Assembly: GCF_001549985.1 (NCBI RefSeq)
Contig: NZ_LROZ01000024.1
Coordinates: forward strand, 1-51,552
DNA from: Myroides odoratus
Lineage (GTDB): Bacteria > Bacteroidota > Bacteroidia > Flavobacteriales > Flavobacteriaceae
Length of the DNA stretch: 51,552 bases
Direction of reading: 5' to 3'
Shown here: one piece after another, positions 26,195 through 35,070 of the stretch
How positions within the stretch are numbered: the stretch's first letter is position 1
How the letters are laid out: every line of letters starts with the position of its first letter
Translations under genes and position numbers: made by a program
Notes under the pieces: generated by a model
The model's database searches: none
Told to the model about the DNA's origin: nothing
The model's input: only the letters and a program-made list of their open reading frames with translations

Positions 26195-29100
26195 TTAGAA
26201 GGTTATGTTTAATCCTAAAGAGAATGATCTTTGGATTGGTTGTGCGTAAATGTTTCCATACGTTTCTGGATCAAAGTACCCTTTGTAATCAGTTCCAAAT
26301 ACAAATAGGTTTCTTCCTTCAACAGTAAAACGCACATTTTCTAAACGCAATTTATCTAATACTGCTCTTGGTAAAGTATAGCCTAAACGCAAGCTACTAA
26401 TACGAATATAACTAGTTTCTTTTGTCCAAATATCTAGATAGTTGTAATAGTTAATAGGTGCTCCACCGTAATCAAACCATTTTGTCAACATCCAGTTGTC
26501 TGTTCCATCATACGCGTCATTTCCAGTTAATCCTGGTAAAGTTCCTCCAGTATTGATCGGAGTCCACATGTCTAATACTTCTTTAGTATAGTTTCTTCCT
26601 GGGTCAACTAAAGCTGAATTATAAGAAGGTGTACGTGTTACCATCTGTTTTAAGTTGAACGCAGCAGAAATAGTGAAGTCAAAATTGTTGATTTTGAATG
26701 TATTGATGATACCTCCAGTAAATTTAGGGTCTCTATCTCCAGCATAAGTAAACAATTCTCTTGATTGTTCAGGTGTCAATTTAGAGTCAACCATATAACC
26801 TGGCATAATTTCTTCCCAAGAATCATATAATTGGAAAAACTCTTTAGCCGATACTTTTTCTCCATCTTGCCAGAATAAAATATTTCCTTTTTCATCTAAC
26901 CCTGCAGTTTTCAATACAAAAGCAGAGTTTACAGCATGTCCTTCTCTTGATGGTAAATATTCTCCATCATTTACTTGGATACGATCAACTCTACTCTTGT
27001 TGTGTGCAAAGTTGAACGTTGTACTCCATGAGAAGTTGGGGCGTACAATATTTCTGGTAGTCAATGAAATTTCATATCCTTTGTTGGTTACTTGTGCCCA
27101 GTTCATATTGGTAAACTCAAAACCTGTTTCAAAAGGCAAAGCACGTAATCCAATTAAGTCTGTACTTTTTCTATTGTATGCATCAAATTCAATGGCAATT
27201 CTATTATTGAATAAACCTAAGTCAAAACCAACGTTTGTATTCGTAGTTTTTTCCCATCTCAATGTACCATTTGGCAAGTTATTTACCTGAATTGTACTTT
27301 CTGGATAACCAGGTAAGATAGAAGAAGTACTATATTCCCCAATTACGAAAGGAGAAGTTGTACGATCCACATTTCCTTGTAAACCATAAGAAGCACGTAG
27401 ACGTAAATTGCTGATGAAATCAACATTCTCCATGAACTTCTCATTGGATGCTAACCATGAACCTGAAATAGCCCATAAAGGTAAATATCTATATTTAGGA
27501 TCTACACCAAATAGGTTGGAACCATCGTAACGTACACTTCCAAATACAGTATATTTTCTATCATACGTATAAGAAGCTGTAGCGAAGAAAGAAGCATAGG
27601 CATCTTCTCCTTTTGTTCTTCTATATGTCTCGTATTTCTTTTGTGTTGCTTCAGAATTTCCTTGAGGGAATAAGATCGGTTTTGTTGTTAAGGTTAACGG
27701 ATCATAACCAAAGCCTTTTGATTTGATTTGTTTTCTTTCTTCTTTTCTGATTTCCATACCCGCCATTACATCAATTTCGTGTAGATCATTGATGATGGTG
27801 TTGTACATGGCTTGGGTTTTCCAGTTGTATTGGAAGTATTTATCGGTAAAGTTTTCAATAATTCCACCATCAGGTAAGAAGTATTTGAATTCTTTTGCAG
27901 AACTGTCATAATATCTTGTACCTTCTCTAAATTTACGCGTGTTATACGTTTCTTGACCTAAGTATTTTTCCGTATCACTATTGTCAATTTGTAAACCCAA
28001 TTGAGAGGTTAATTTTAAGTCATCTAAAATTTGATAGTTCAAATCAAAAATAGCTTTCAATGACTGGTTTTTTAATTCGTAGCTTGTATTTTGTCTTTCT
28101 TCTAAGAAGTTGAAAGGAATATAAGCGTCTCCAAAACCATTGATATCTGGATCATATTGAAAGCTTCCATCCTCATTGTAAGGTTTTAAATAAGGATTGG
28201 CATTTCTTGAGTAGTTTGCGGGATTCACGCTTGCGTCAGCATCTGCAATGAAATTGGTTTTATTGGATTGTGTTCCAAATAAAGCTATACCAGCGGTTAG
28301 TTTGTCTGTCAAGTGAAAGTTGTTTTTCAACGTAATATTGTAACGTTCAAATCCAGTTCCAATCGTTGCTCCTTCTTCATCGTAGTATCCTAGGGAGAAG
28401 TAGTAATCCGAAAGATCACCTCCACCCGATAAACTTAATCCATATTGTTTGTTGAAGGTAGGACGGTATAATTCTTTCCCCCAATCTGTATCTACTAATC
28501 TCAATCGATTAATAGCATTTTGACTTTCTTGAGATAAAGAGCCAAATCCTCCGTTTCTATAAGCGTCTAATTCGTTGTTTCTATTTAAAATACGCGCAAC
28601 TTCTCCTTGACGTGAGCGAGCATTATCGATATCTGAACGTCCTGCAAGCATCAATTCTAAATCTACTTTTTCAGAAGCATTCATCAAGTTTAACTTAGAG
28701 AATTGAGGGCGCTCATTTACGAAAGTATTGGCTGTAAAGTTTACTTTCATCGCCCCTTTCTTTCCTTTTTTCGTTGTAATTACAATTACTCCATTTGCCG
28801 CTCTTGCTCCGTAGATAGCAGTAGCAGAAGCATCTTTAAGGATGGTAATGTCTAAGATATCATCTGGGTTTAAACCTGCGATAGAAAAGTTTTGTAATTG
28901 ATCGATATTATCTTTATCGTTAAAGTTAGGTACATTGTTTCCTTCTAAAGGCATTCCATCAATTACCCATAATGGATCTTGTGGTCCGTTTAAAGAAGCT
29001 GTACCACGAATTCTAATCTTAGCTGGCCCACCGGGTGCTCCTGTTGGTGTAGTAACAGCAACCCCTGCAATTTGACCGGCTAACATTTGATCCACACTGG

Positions 29101-29548
29101 CAACTCCTGTTTGTTCAATATCAGCCATGCTAATTTGAGCAACAGAAGAAGTTAATTTACGTTTTTCAATCGTTTGGTAACCTGTAATAACCACTTCATT
29201 TAAGATGTTTTCATCTGTTCCTAAAGCAACACTATAATGTGTTTTAGTGGTTAAATTGATTAATTTAGAAGCATAGCCAATAAAGCTTACGCGAATGGCT
29301 TTTGTTTCTTTTGGAACATCAAGGGTAAAATTACCATCGAAATCAGTCATTGTTCCAATACTTGTACTTTCAATGATTCCTTTCTGCCCCGTTTCTGTTG
29401 ATACACTTTGTGTTTCAACAATAACAGATGCTCCAGGTAATCCTGATTTGTCGCTTGCATCTTGAACAAAACCTGTGATCGTTCTTTTCTCTTGTGCTAG
29501 AACAAGAGTTAGGGTAAAGAACGAAAATAAAAGAAATAGTTTTTTCAT
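26195..29548 (-). CDS. SusC/RagA-family TonB-linked outer-membrane transporter
   Basis: 1117 residues. Signal peptide, then a carboxypeptidase-regulatory-like domain (ITGFVQDASDKSGLPGASV to FDGNFTLDVP). The plug has NEVVITGYQTIEKRKLTSSV and the SusC hallmarks IRIRGTASLNGPQDPLWVID and ILKDASATAIYGARAANGVI. A 22-strand barrel follows and ends in SLGLNITF. It imports a substrate handed over by SusD using TonB energy. Second gene of the protease-susC-susD operon, 28 bases after the protease stop. Confidence 0.96.
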   Translation of the reverse strand: MKKLFLLFSFFTLTLVLAQEKRTITGFVQDASDKSGLPGASVIVETQSVSTETGQKGIIESTSIGTMTDFDGNFTLDVPKETKAIRVSFIGYASKLINLTTKTHYSVALGTDENILNEVVITGYQTIEKRKLTSSVAQISMADIEQTGVASVDQMLAGQIAGVAVTTPTGAPGGPAKIRIRGTASLNGPQDPLWVIDGMPLEGNNVPNFNDKDNIDQLQNFSIAGLNPDDILDITILKDASATAIYGARAANGVIVITTKKGKKGAMKVNFTANTFVNERPQFSKLNLMNASEKVDLELMLAGRSDIDNARSRQGEVARILNRNNELDAYRNGGFGSLSQESQNAINRLRLVDTDWGKELYRPTFNKQYGLSLSGGGDLSDYYFSLGYYDEEGATIGTGFERYNITLKNNFHLTDKLTAGIALFGTQSNKTNFIADADASVNPANYSRNANPYLKPYNEDGSFQYDPDINGFGDAYIPFNFLEERQNTSYELKNQSLKAIFDLNYQILDDLKLTSQLGLQIDNSDTEKYLGQETYNTRKFREGTRYYDSSAKEFKYFLPDGGIIENFTDKYFQYNWKTQAMYNTIINDLHEIDVMAGMEIRKEERKQIKSKGFGYDPLTLTTKPILFPQGNSEATQKKYETYRRTKGEDAYASFFATASYTYDRKYTVFGSVRYDGSNLFGVDPKYRYLPLWAISGSWLASNEKFMENVDFISNLRLRASYGLQGNVDRTTSPFVIGEYSTSSILPGYPESTIQVNNLPNGTLRWEKTTNTNVGFDLGLFNNRIAIEFDAYNRKSTDLIGLRALPFETGFEFTNMNWAQVTNKGYEISLTTRNIVRPNFSWSTTFNFAHNKSRVDRIQVNDGEYLPSREGHAVNSAFVLKTAGLDEKGNILFWQDGEKVSAKEFFQLYDSWEEIMPGYMVDSKLTPEQSRELFTYAGDRDPKFTGGIINTFKINNFDFTISAAFNLKQMVTRTPSYNSALVDPGRNYTKEVLDMWTPINTGGTLPGLTGNDAYDGTDNWMLTKWFDYGGAPINYYNYLDIWTKETSYIRISSLRLGYTLPRAVLDKLRLENVRFTVEGRNLFVFGTDYKGYFDPETYGNIYAQPIQRSFSLGLNITF

Positions 29549-29576
29549 TTTCTTGAATATGTAAGGCTGTTAGTTT

Positions 29577-32174
29577 TTAAATACCTAATGCTTGATTAAT
29601 TCTGTTTGCTAAATCAGCATAGTGTGCTCTTGTCGCTGCATCACCTGATTTTGCTTTTTTGTGAACAAGTTTTTGAATAGCGAATAATTCACCTTTCTTG
29701 TAACTTGTAACCTCTGAAACGCGTTTCATTACGGTATAGTTGATGTTGCGCAACTGATCGTCGTTCAACGAAACTCTACATAAGGTTGGCATTTGTAAAG
29801 ATTGGTCAAGAATTAATCCTTTTTTGTTTGTTTTTTCAAATAGTTTGTTCACATCAATAATTAGCGCATCTACGTAATTCTTCTGTGTCATTCGCTCTAA
29901 AATTGACAGTGATTTCCCTTTTTTAGTAGGAGCAAAGATCTCACTTCTCAATTGATTGAATAGCTCTTGAACAGTATAGACTTTTTCACCTTGCGTTTGC
30001 GTTTGTAAGGCTTCACCTTCTAACAAACGAAGTAGGCGTTCATCCATTAACATATGGTAAATTGCTGTATACTGTAATTCTCTTGCCAAAGAGTAGGGGG
30101 AATATTCATATGGACCAACCGGAGAATCTTTTAAGCTGTACGTTTTTTCATTGATGTCATTGAAAAATAACCAGTTTGGAATGGTAAGCACATGTTTGCT
30201 CAAATATTCAACGGCTCTTTTCTGTGTTTCGTAAGGCACGGGTTGATATGCTTTTTTGTTGTTTCCATATACAGCATGATCTAAATAAACACCACCAATG
30301 TTCGACAAAACATGTTGATTATACATTTGCCATTGTCCAATAGCACCCATGTATAATTTTCCAGCTTCATAATAATCTTCTCCTTGGTCATAGGTCCATG
30401 GAATAATATTATCTACTACTATTTTTAAATTTTTTAAACCATATTCACTTGCTTTCATTGCATCGTTTCCTAAATCTTCTGATTGAGATCGTGGATCGAC
30501 AATGTTCAAGTAGCTTTGTTGTTCTCCGTAAAAATACATCGGATCATCTTGATGATCTTCAATCATTTTACGCAACGCTTTTTTCTCTTCTTCTTGTGTT
30601 GGGTACCAACGGTATCCCCATTCAATCGCATACTTATCGTATAAACCAATTTGAGGAGTGATAGCCGTTACTTTATCTTCTGGTTGAGCTACATAATTAT
30701 AACGAGCATAATCCATAATAGAAGGAGCAGTTCCCCCCATTTGATCCGTAAATGTCTTAGAACGCAGTGAATCTACAGGAAAAGCAAATGAAGCCCCCAT
30801 ATTGTGTTTCAATCCGAAGGTATGTCCAACTTCATGAGAAGAAACAAAGCGTATGGCATCTCCCATATGGTCATCGCTAAATTTATTTGCTCTTGCTTTT
30901 GCATCTATTGGTCCAGTTTGAATACGCATCCAGCTGTGAACCGAGGTCATTACGTTGTGCCACCAAATAATATCTGATTCAATAATCTCTCCACTACGTG
31001 GATCAATAACTGATGGTCCCATTGCATTTGATTTTGGTGATGCTGCATAGGTAATTACAGAATAACGCACATCATCTACATCAAAATCTTTGTCTTCTGC
31101 TGTAGGTTCTTTTGCCAGAATTGCATTTTTGAATCCTGCTTGCTCAAAAGCAACTTGCCAATCGTGAACACCCGCAATAATTTTTTCTCGCCACTGAGGA
31201 GGAGTTGCTGGGTCAATATAATATACAATTGGTTTTTTAGGTTCTACTAATTCTCCACGAAGGTAGCGCTCTATATCTTCCTCTTTAGGTTCCATTCTCC
31301 ATTTGGTGATGAATTCCTTTTCGTCCATTTTGTGCTGAGCATCGCTGAAATACCAATGTTTTTCTGTAAAGAATCCCACGCGTTTATCTGCAATTCTCGG
31401 TTGCATCGGTTCTTTAGACAAAAGTACAATATTCGTCGTAACACCCATAGAAACAGGTACATCACCCGAACCTTCGTTTACAGTCGTTGTCATCATTGAC
31501 TTTACCACAATATTCTCAGGGAATGTTTTGATTCCTTCGATATATGATAAATTCGTTTTAATGGAAGTAGGTAAACTTAATCCCGATAAAACATCATTGA
31601 AACTCTTTTGATTTCCATCAAAAACTTTGTTTACCTTAATAACAGTTGCTGTAGAATCTGGATTCTGTGTTTCAATATCAAAAACCTCTAAAACTGATTC
31701 AATAAAGTTATCTGTAACAGATCGCGTAATCGCATCTTCTTTTGGTGAAGATACACGAGGCGTTTCGGTCTTTACCCAAATTTTATTTGCTACGGTGTCT
31801 TTGTGAAACGTAATTAATTTGTTCTCATAGTTCATCCCCTTATTCGCCCCAGCATCATTAATCTCTAATGGCACTTGTGAAAGTTTGTTTACCAACAAAA
31901 ACTGACGGTTTAATAAACTATCCGGTATTTCAAAATAAACATCCGTTTTGACTTGAATAACATTAAATAGTCCTTTGGTGTAAGTTCCCTTTTTTATTAA
32001 ATCAGCGTAATTGTTCTCTTTCGTATCAGTAGAGTCTTTTTCTTTGTCTTTTCCCTTCTCTGCTTTCTTTTCAGTCTTCTTGTCTTTGGCATATAACAAG
32101 CCTGTTGGCGTTTGTGTCAAACAACCCAGTAATGCTAAAGTACTGATACTTAGTTTAACCGTGTTTCGATTCAT
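29577..32174 (-). CDS. Exported zinc-dependent metalloprotease (DUF5117/DUF4953 type)
   Basis: 865 residues. A signal-like N-terminus is followed by a Lys/Glu-rich stretch (KDKKTEKKAEKGKDKEKD) and the DUF5117 domain. The catalytic site is SSHEVGHTFGLKHNM, a long zincin motif with His 447, Glu 448, His 451 and His 457 and a downstream Met in SIMDYARYNY, the metzincin-type Met turn. Such proteins are common beside SusCD pairs in Flavobacteriia. First gene of the operon with susC and susD. Two 21-bp direct repeats lie 61-102 bases upstream of its ATG, suggesting control by the LytTR regulator. It probably trims proteins or peptides for uptake through SusCD. Confidence 0.92.
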   Translation of the reverse strand: MNRNTVKLSISTLALLGCLTQTPTGLLYAKDKKTEKKAEKGKDKEKDSTDTKENNYADLIKKGTYTKGLFNVIQVKTDVYFEIPDSLLNRQFLLVNKLSQVPLEINDAGANKGMNYENKLITFHKDTVANKIWVKTETPRVSSPKEDAITRSVTDNFIESVLEVFDIETQNPDSTATVIKVNKVFDGNQKSFNDVLSGLSLPTSIKTNLSYIEGIKTFPENIVVKSMMTTTVNEGSGDVPVSMGVTTNIVLLSKEPMQPRIADKRVGFFTEKHWYFSDAQHKMDEKEFITKWRMEPKEEDIERYLRGELVEPKKPIVYYIDPATPPQWREKIIAGVHDWQVAFEQAGFKNAILAKEPTAEDKDFDVDDVRYSVITYAASPKSNAMGPSVIDPRSGEIIESDIIWWHNVMTSVHSWMRIQTGPIDAKARANKFSDDHMGDAIRFVSSHEVGHTFGLKHNMGASFAFPVDSLRSKTFTDQMGGTAPSIMDYARYNYVAQPEDKVTAITPQIGLYDKYAIEWGYRWYPTQEEEKKALRKMIEDHQDDPMYFYGEQQSYLNIVDPRSQSEDLGNDAMKASEYGLKNLKIVVDNIIPWTYDQGEDYYEAGKLYMGAIGQWQMYNQHVLSNIGGVYLDHAVYGNNKKAYQPVPYETQKRAVEYLSKHVLTIPNWLFFNDINEKTYSLKDSPVGPYEYSPYSLARELQYTAIYHMLMDERLLRLLEGEALQTQTQGEKVYTVQELFNQLRSEIFAPTKKGKSLSILERMTQKNYVDALIIDVNKLFEKTNKKGLILDQSLQMPTLCRVSLNDDQLRNINYTVMKRVSEVTSYKKGELFAIQKLVHKKAKSGDAATRAHYADLANRINQALGI

Positions 32175-32204
32175 TACAATGTTAAGTTTAAGTTAAGTAA
32201 GGGA

Positions 32205-32212
32205 TAAAGCTA
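32205..32212 (-). promoter_or_regulatory. Candidate -7 element of the protease-susCD operon
   Basis: The minus strand reads TAGCTTTA, seven of eight bases of TAnnTTTG. Its distance to the direct repeats (their near edge about 37 bases from the inferred start site) fits an activator site just upstream of the -33 region. A weak match that could be chance. Confidence 0.35.
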
Positions 32213-32234
32213 AAGCAGTTCTCGTTAAACTTAA

Positions 32235-32276
32235 AATTTTCAGGAGTGAGTGGATTTATTTCGGGAGTGAATGGAT
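32235..32276 (-). promoter_or_regulatory. Paired 21-bp direct repeat, probable LytTR regulator binding site
   Basis: Two units, 32235-32255 and 32256-32276, are identical at 16 of 21 positions; on the minus strand both contain ATCCAYTCACTCCYGAAA. The period of 21 bp (two helix turns) is the spacing known for LytTR-domain regulators, which bind two short direct repeats about 12-13 bp apart. The site lies between the kinase stop and the protease start. Confidence 0.6.
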
Positions 32277-32279
32277 ATT

Positions 32280-33824
32280 TTAACAATTGAGCAAAGGAAA
32301 TACACAAATAAAAGTCTCGTTTTGTGAATAGGCTTGGTACGCTTGCACTTGATAATATTGGTAAATCGAGGCAATATAAAATAAGCCAAACCCTTCACTT
32401 TCTTCTTTTTGCTCTTTGAGTTGGATATTATTCACAACGGTTGCAGACTCATTGGTCAATATAATTTGAATAGACAAAGGCGCATCTAAAGTCGCAATAT
32501 TGTGTTTCATTGCATTTTCCACTGCAATTTGTAGAGCGAGATAAGGAAGTTTCGTTTTTGTAGGCGCTTGACGTTTATCTAGTACTTCAAAGTGAAGCTC
32601 TTTGGGAAAACGAATGCTTTGTAAGGCAATATATTGTTCAATAAATTTTAGCTCCTGATCCAATTCGACTAAATTACTGGCAGGGGATTGAATGAGGTAA
32701 CGATACGTATTGCTCAAATTTAAAGTGAACTTTTGTGCCTGTTCACTATCAAGCATAATCAGCATATAGAGCGAATGGAGTGAGTTGAAAAGAAAATGAG
32801 GATTAATTTGATTTTTCAATTGTTTCAACTGCATCAAGGCCTTTTCTTTATTTAACTTCTCTTGTTCTACCGCAAGTTTCTCTTTCTCTCTATAGGCACG
32901 TTTACTCTCTTGATTGAAAAAATAAAGCAAAAGTAAAATGATAGAAATTGAACTGATAAAAATTAAATAGGTATTGCGCTTCAAGGGAATTACATTTTCA
33001 TCGACATTGACTTTGGGAAAGTTAATGCTGATGTATCCTTTAAATGTTTCCGAATTAAAAGCAGTGAAAAAGCGATATACTTCGAGTTGTAAAAACTCAG
33101 ATTGAACTACTTTAGGTGTGGATTTATTATCCTTATTTGCTGTAGTATCTTGACTCGTTGTAGAAGAAACTTCAAAGATGTTTTTTCCAACTAAATCCAA
33201 TTCAGGGTGATAAATACAAGTACCATCTGTAGCAAAAATATAGGCGTAGTTAGGCGTTGTAATATCTATTGTGGTCAAGTGTTTGTGTAATTCCTTTAAA
33301 TCAAAGATAAACCCCGTTAAGATTCGCTTATTTTCTCGTTGTATACTATTCCAACATATCCAATATAAATTACCATTGATACGGACAAAATGATTGACTT
33401 TCGTTTCGTTTTTATTTTGAATCAATTCTTGTATAAGGGGTTGGTCAATAGGTAATAAGGAGGTAGTGGTGAGGTTATGCTCTTCGATATGTTGAGCAGA
33501 ATCAACAACAACATACCAATTATAACTAGGGATGTTGTGATAATGCTGTAATTCGTTGATGACTTCGTATTTGGAATCGAGCTGACCAAAAGGAGTTTGT
33601 TGTGCAACATCCGTTAACATGGTCAGTTGCGTATCAATCATTTTAAACTCTTCTTCTAAGGCATTTTTGCGATGGTTGAAGCTTTTTTTGATGATATCTT
33701 GATACGTTTCTTCGTAGCTGCTGTTGATGGAAATACTTAGAAATAACATAGCGATTGAAGTAATACTTACAATGGCGATAGCTATACTAAGGAGTGTTCT
33801 ACGAGAAAACAGCAGTTGTTTCAT
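32280..33824 (-). CDS. LytS-type sensor histidine kinase
   Basis: 514 residues. One membrane helix at about 12-33, a sensor region of about 250 residues outside the membrane (Cache-like, with YIFATDGTCIYHPELDLVGK), a second helix at about 283-301, then a coiled linker. The His_kinase domain has QLKNQINPHFLFNSLHSLY with phospho-acceptor His 343, followed by a HATPase-like end with LALQIAVENAMKHN (N box) and GFGLFYIASIYQYY. This kinase type pairs with LytTR regulators, and one lies at 23981 on the same strand. It starts 12 bases after the namZ stop, so the two are likely co-transcribed. Confidence 0.92.
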   Translation of the reverse strand: MKQLLFSRRTLLSIAIAIVSITSIAMLFLSISINSSYEETYQDIIKKSFNHRKNALEEEFKMIDTQLTMLTDVAQQTPFGQLDSKYEVINELQHYHNIPSYNWYVVVDSAQHIEEHNLTTTSLLPIDQPLIQELIQNKNETKVNHFVRINGNLYWICWNSIQRENKRILTGFIFDLKELHKHLTTIDITTPNYAYIFATDGTCIYHPELDLVGKNIFEVSSTTSQDTTANKDNKSTPKVVQSEFLQLEVYRFFTAFNSETFKGYISINFPKVNVDENVIPLKRNTYLIFISSISIILLLLYFFNQESKRAYREKEKLAVEQEKLNKEKALMQLKQLKNQINPHFLFNSLHSLYMLIMLDSEQAQKFTLNLSNTYRYLIQSPASNLVELDQELKFIEQYIALQSIRFPKELHFEVLDKRQAPTKTKLPYLALQIAVENAMKHNIATLDAPLSIQIILTNESATVVNNIQLKEQKEESEGFGLFYIASIYQYYQVQAYQAYSQNETFICVFPLLNC

Positions 33825-33836
33825 AAGAAGAGGAGA

Positions 33837-35063
33837 TTAATTTGAATATAAGAGGTAAGGAGCTCGTGTATGTTCGAAAGTACGTAATCCCGATTGCCAA
33901 GTTTGACGTATTTCATCTTCTGTTTTTCCTGCGATGATTTGCTGTTTTAATGCATCCGTTCCAGCTAATTTGATAAAGAAATTAGTAAAGAATTTATCCT
34001 TGTTTTTGGATTGATGATAAGCTTTTAAAAGCCAAGTTAATTCCAATCGAGTTACTGGATTGATTTGAGATAAGTTTTCTCCATAGCACAATTTGCCATT
34101 ATTCATCGGATCCTTTGCACCAGCATTGGGCTTTGGTGTGAAGCTATAAGGCATTTGTTGTAAAAACGGAGAACCATAAACCTGAAACTGCAAATTTGTT
34201 CCGCGTCCTGAGCTCACGTTGGTTCCTTCAAAAAAGCACAAACTCGCATATAAATTAATCGCTTGGTCATTTGGTAAATTAGGAGAAGGAGATACAGGAA
34301 GGCTGTAACTCATTTGTCTATTGTAATTCAAGTTTGGAATAACAGTTAAGTCAGCCTGAATACCGTTGTTTAACCATTTTTCACCGTTAATCATCATGGC
34401 GTATTCTCCTATTGTCATTCCATGTAGGGTAGGGATGGGGTGCATTCCCACAAAACTCTTGTTTTGCATCTCCAATATCGGACCATCAACTATAGAAATA
34501 TTCGGATTTGGACGATCCAATACAACAATGGAGATATTATTTTCTGCACAAGCTTCCATGACGTAGTGCAACGAAGAAATATAGGTGTAAAATCTAGCTC
34601 CTACATCTTGTAAGTCAAAGACCAAGACATCAATACCCGCTAGTTGTTCTTTGGATGGTTTTTTGCTGTTGCCATAAAGAGAAATAATAGGGAGTCCCGT
34701 TTGGGTATCTTTCCCATCTTTGATTAATTCACCCGCATCTGCTGTACCTCTAAAACCGTGTTCAGGGGCGTATATCTTGGTGACTTTGATTTTATTTTGC
34801 AACAAAAAATCAACAGTTGAAACATAGGTGTTCACCGATACATCTGGACGGACAACGCCTGTCTGATTGGTGAGAACTCCTACTTTCTTATTTTGTAGTA
34901 AGTTAAAATAAGCAGCTGTATTTTCAGCACCCACGATAATTGTAGGAACAGAACCTTCGTCAATTGCTTTTTTCTCAACGGAAAAAGAATAAGAATTTAC
35001 ACTATAAATCAATAGCGTTACTAAGAATAATAATGTATTTTTGACTGTTGAATTTGATATCAT
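33837..35063 (-). CDS. namZ: Exo-beta-N-acetylmuramidase NamZ (DUF1343, GH171)
   Basis: 408 residues from ATG 35063; the open frame continues 165 bases upstream but through the divergent permease gene, and the ATG here opens a signal peptide (TLLFLVTLLIYSVNSYSF). Family features: KVGVLTNQTGVV, IYAPEHGFRGTADAGE, LVFDLQDVGARFYTYISSLHYVM, VVLDRPNPN and EGTNVSSGRGT. The enzyme removes terminal N-acetylmuramic acid from peptidoglycan fragments. Exported. Only seven bases separate its start from that of the divergent permease gene. The kinase gene follows after 12 bases. Confidence 0.9.
   Translation of the reverse strand: MISNSTVKNTLLFLVTLLIYSVNSYSFSVEKKAIDEGSVPTIIVGAENTAAYFNLLQNKKVGVLTNQTGVVRPDVSVNTYVSTVDFLLQNKIKVTKIYAPEHGFRGTADAGELIKDGKDTQTGLPIISLYGNSKKPSKEQLAGIDVLVFDLQDVGARFYTYISSLHYVMEACAENNISIVVLDRPNPNISIVDGPILEMQNKSFVGMHPIPTLHGMTIGEYAMMINGEKWLNNGIQADLTVIPNLNYNRQMSYSLPVSPSPNLPNDQAINLYASLCFFEGTNVSSGRGTNLQFQVYGSPFLQQMPYSFTPKPNAGAKDPMNNGKLCYGENLSQINPVTRLELTWLLKAYHQSKNKDKFFTNFFIKLAGTDALKQQIIAGKTEDEIRQTWQSGLRTFEHTRAPYLLYSN
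35036..35043 (+). promoter_or_regulatory. Promoter -7 element of the LolC/E-like permease gene, inside namZ
   Basis: TATTTTTG matches TAnnTTTG and lies within the first codons of namZ on the other strand. It rules out a start at 35041 and supports the TTG at 35071. Confidence 0.6.
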
Positions 35064-35070
35064 AACAAAG

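Noticed and set aside
35041..35070. Upstream TTG start for the LolC/E-like permease
   Set aside because: It overlaps the TATTTTTG promoter element, and the family normally starts at the LEYFIAKRL segment, reached from TTG 35071.
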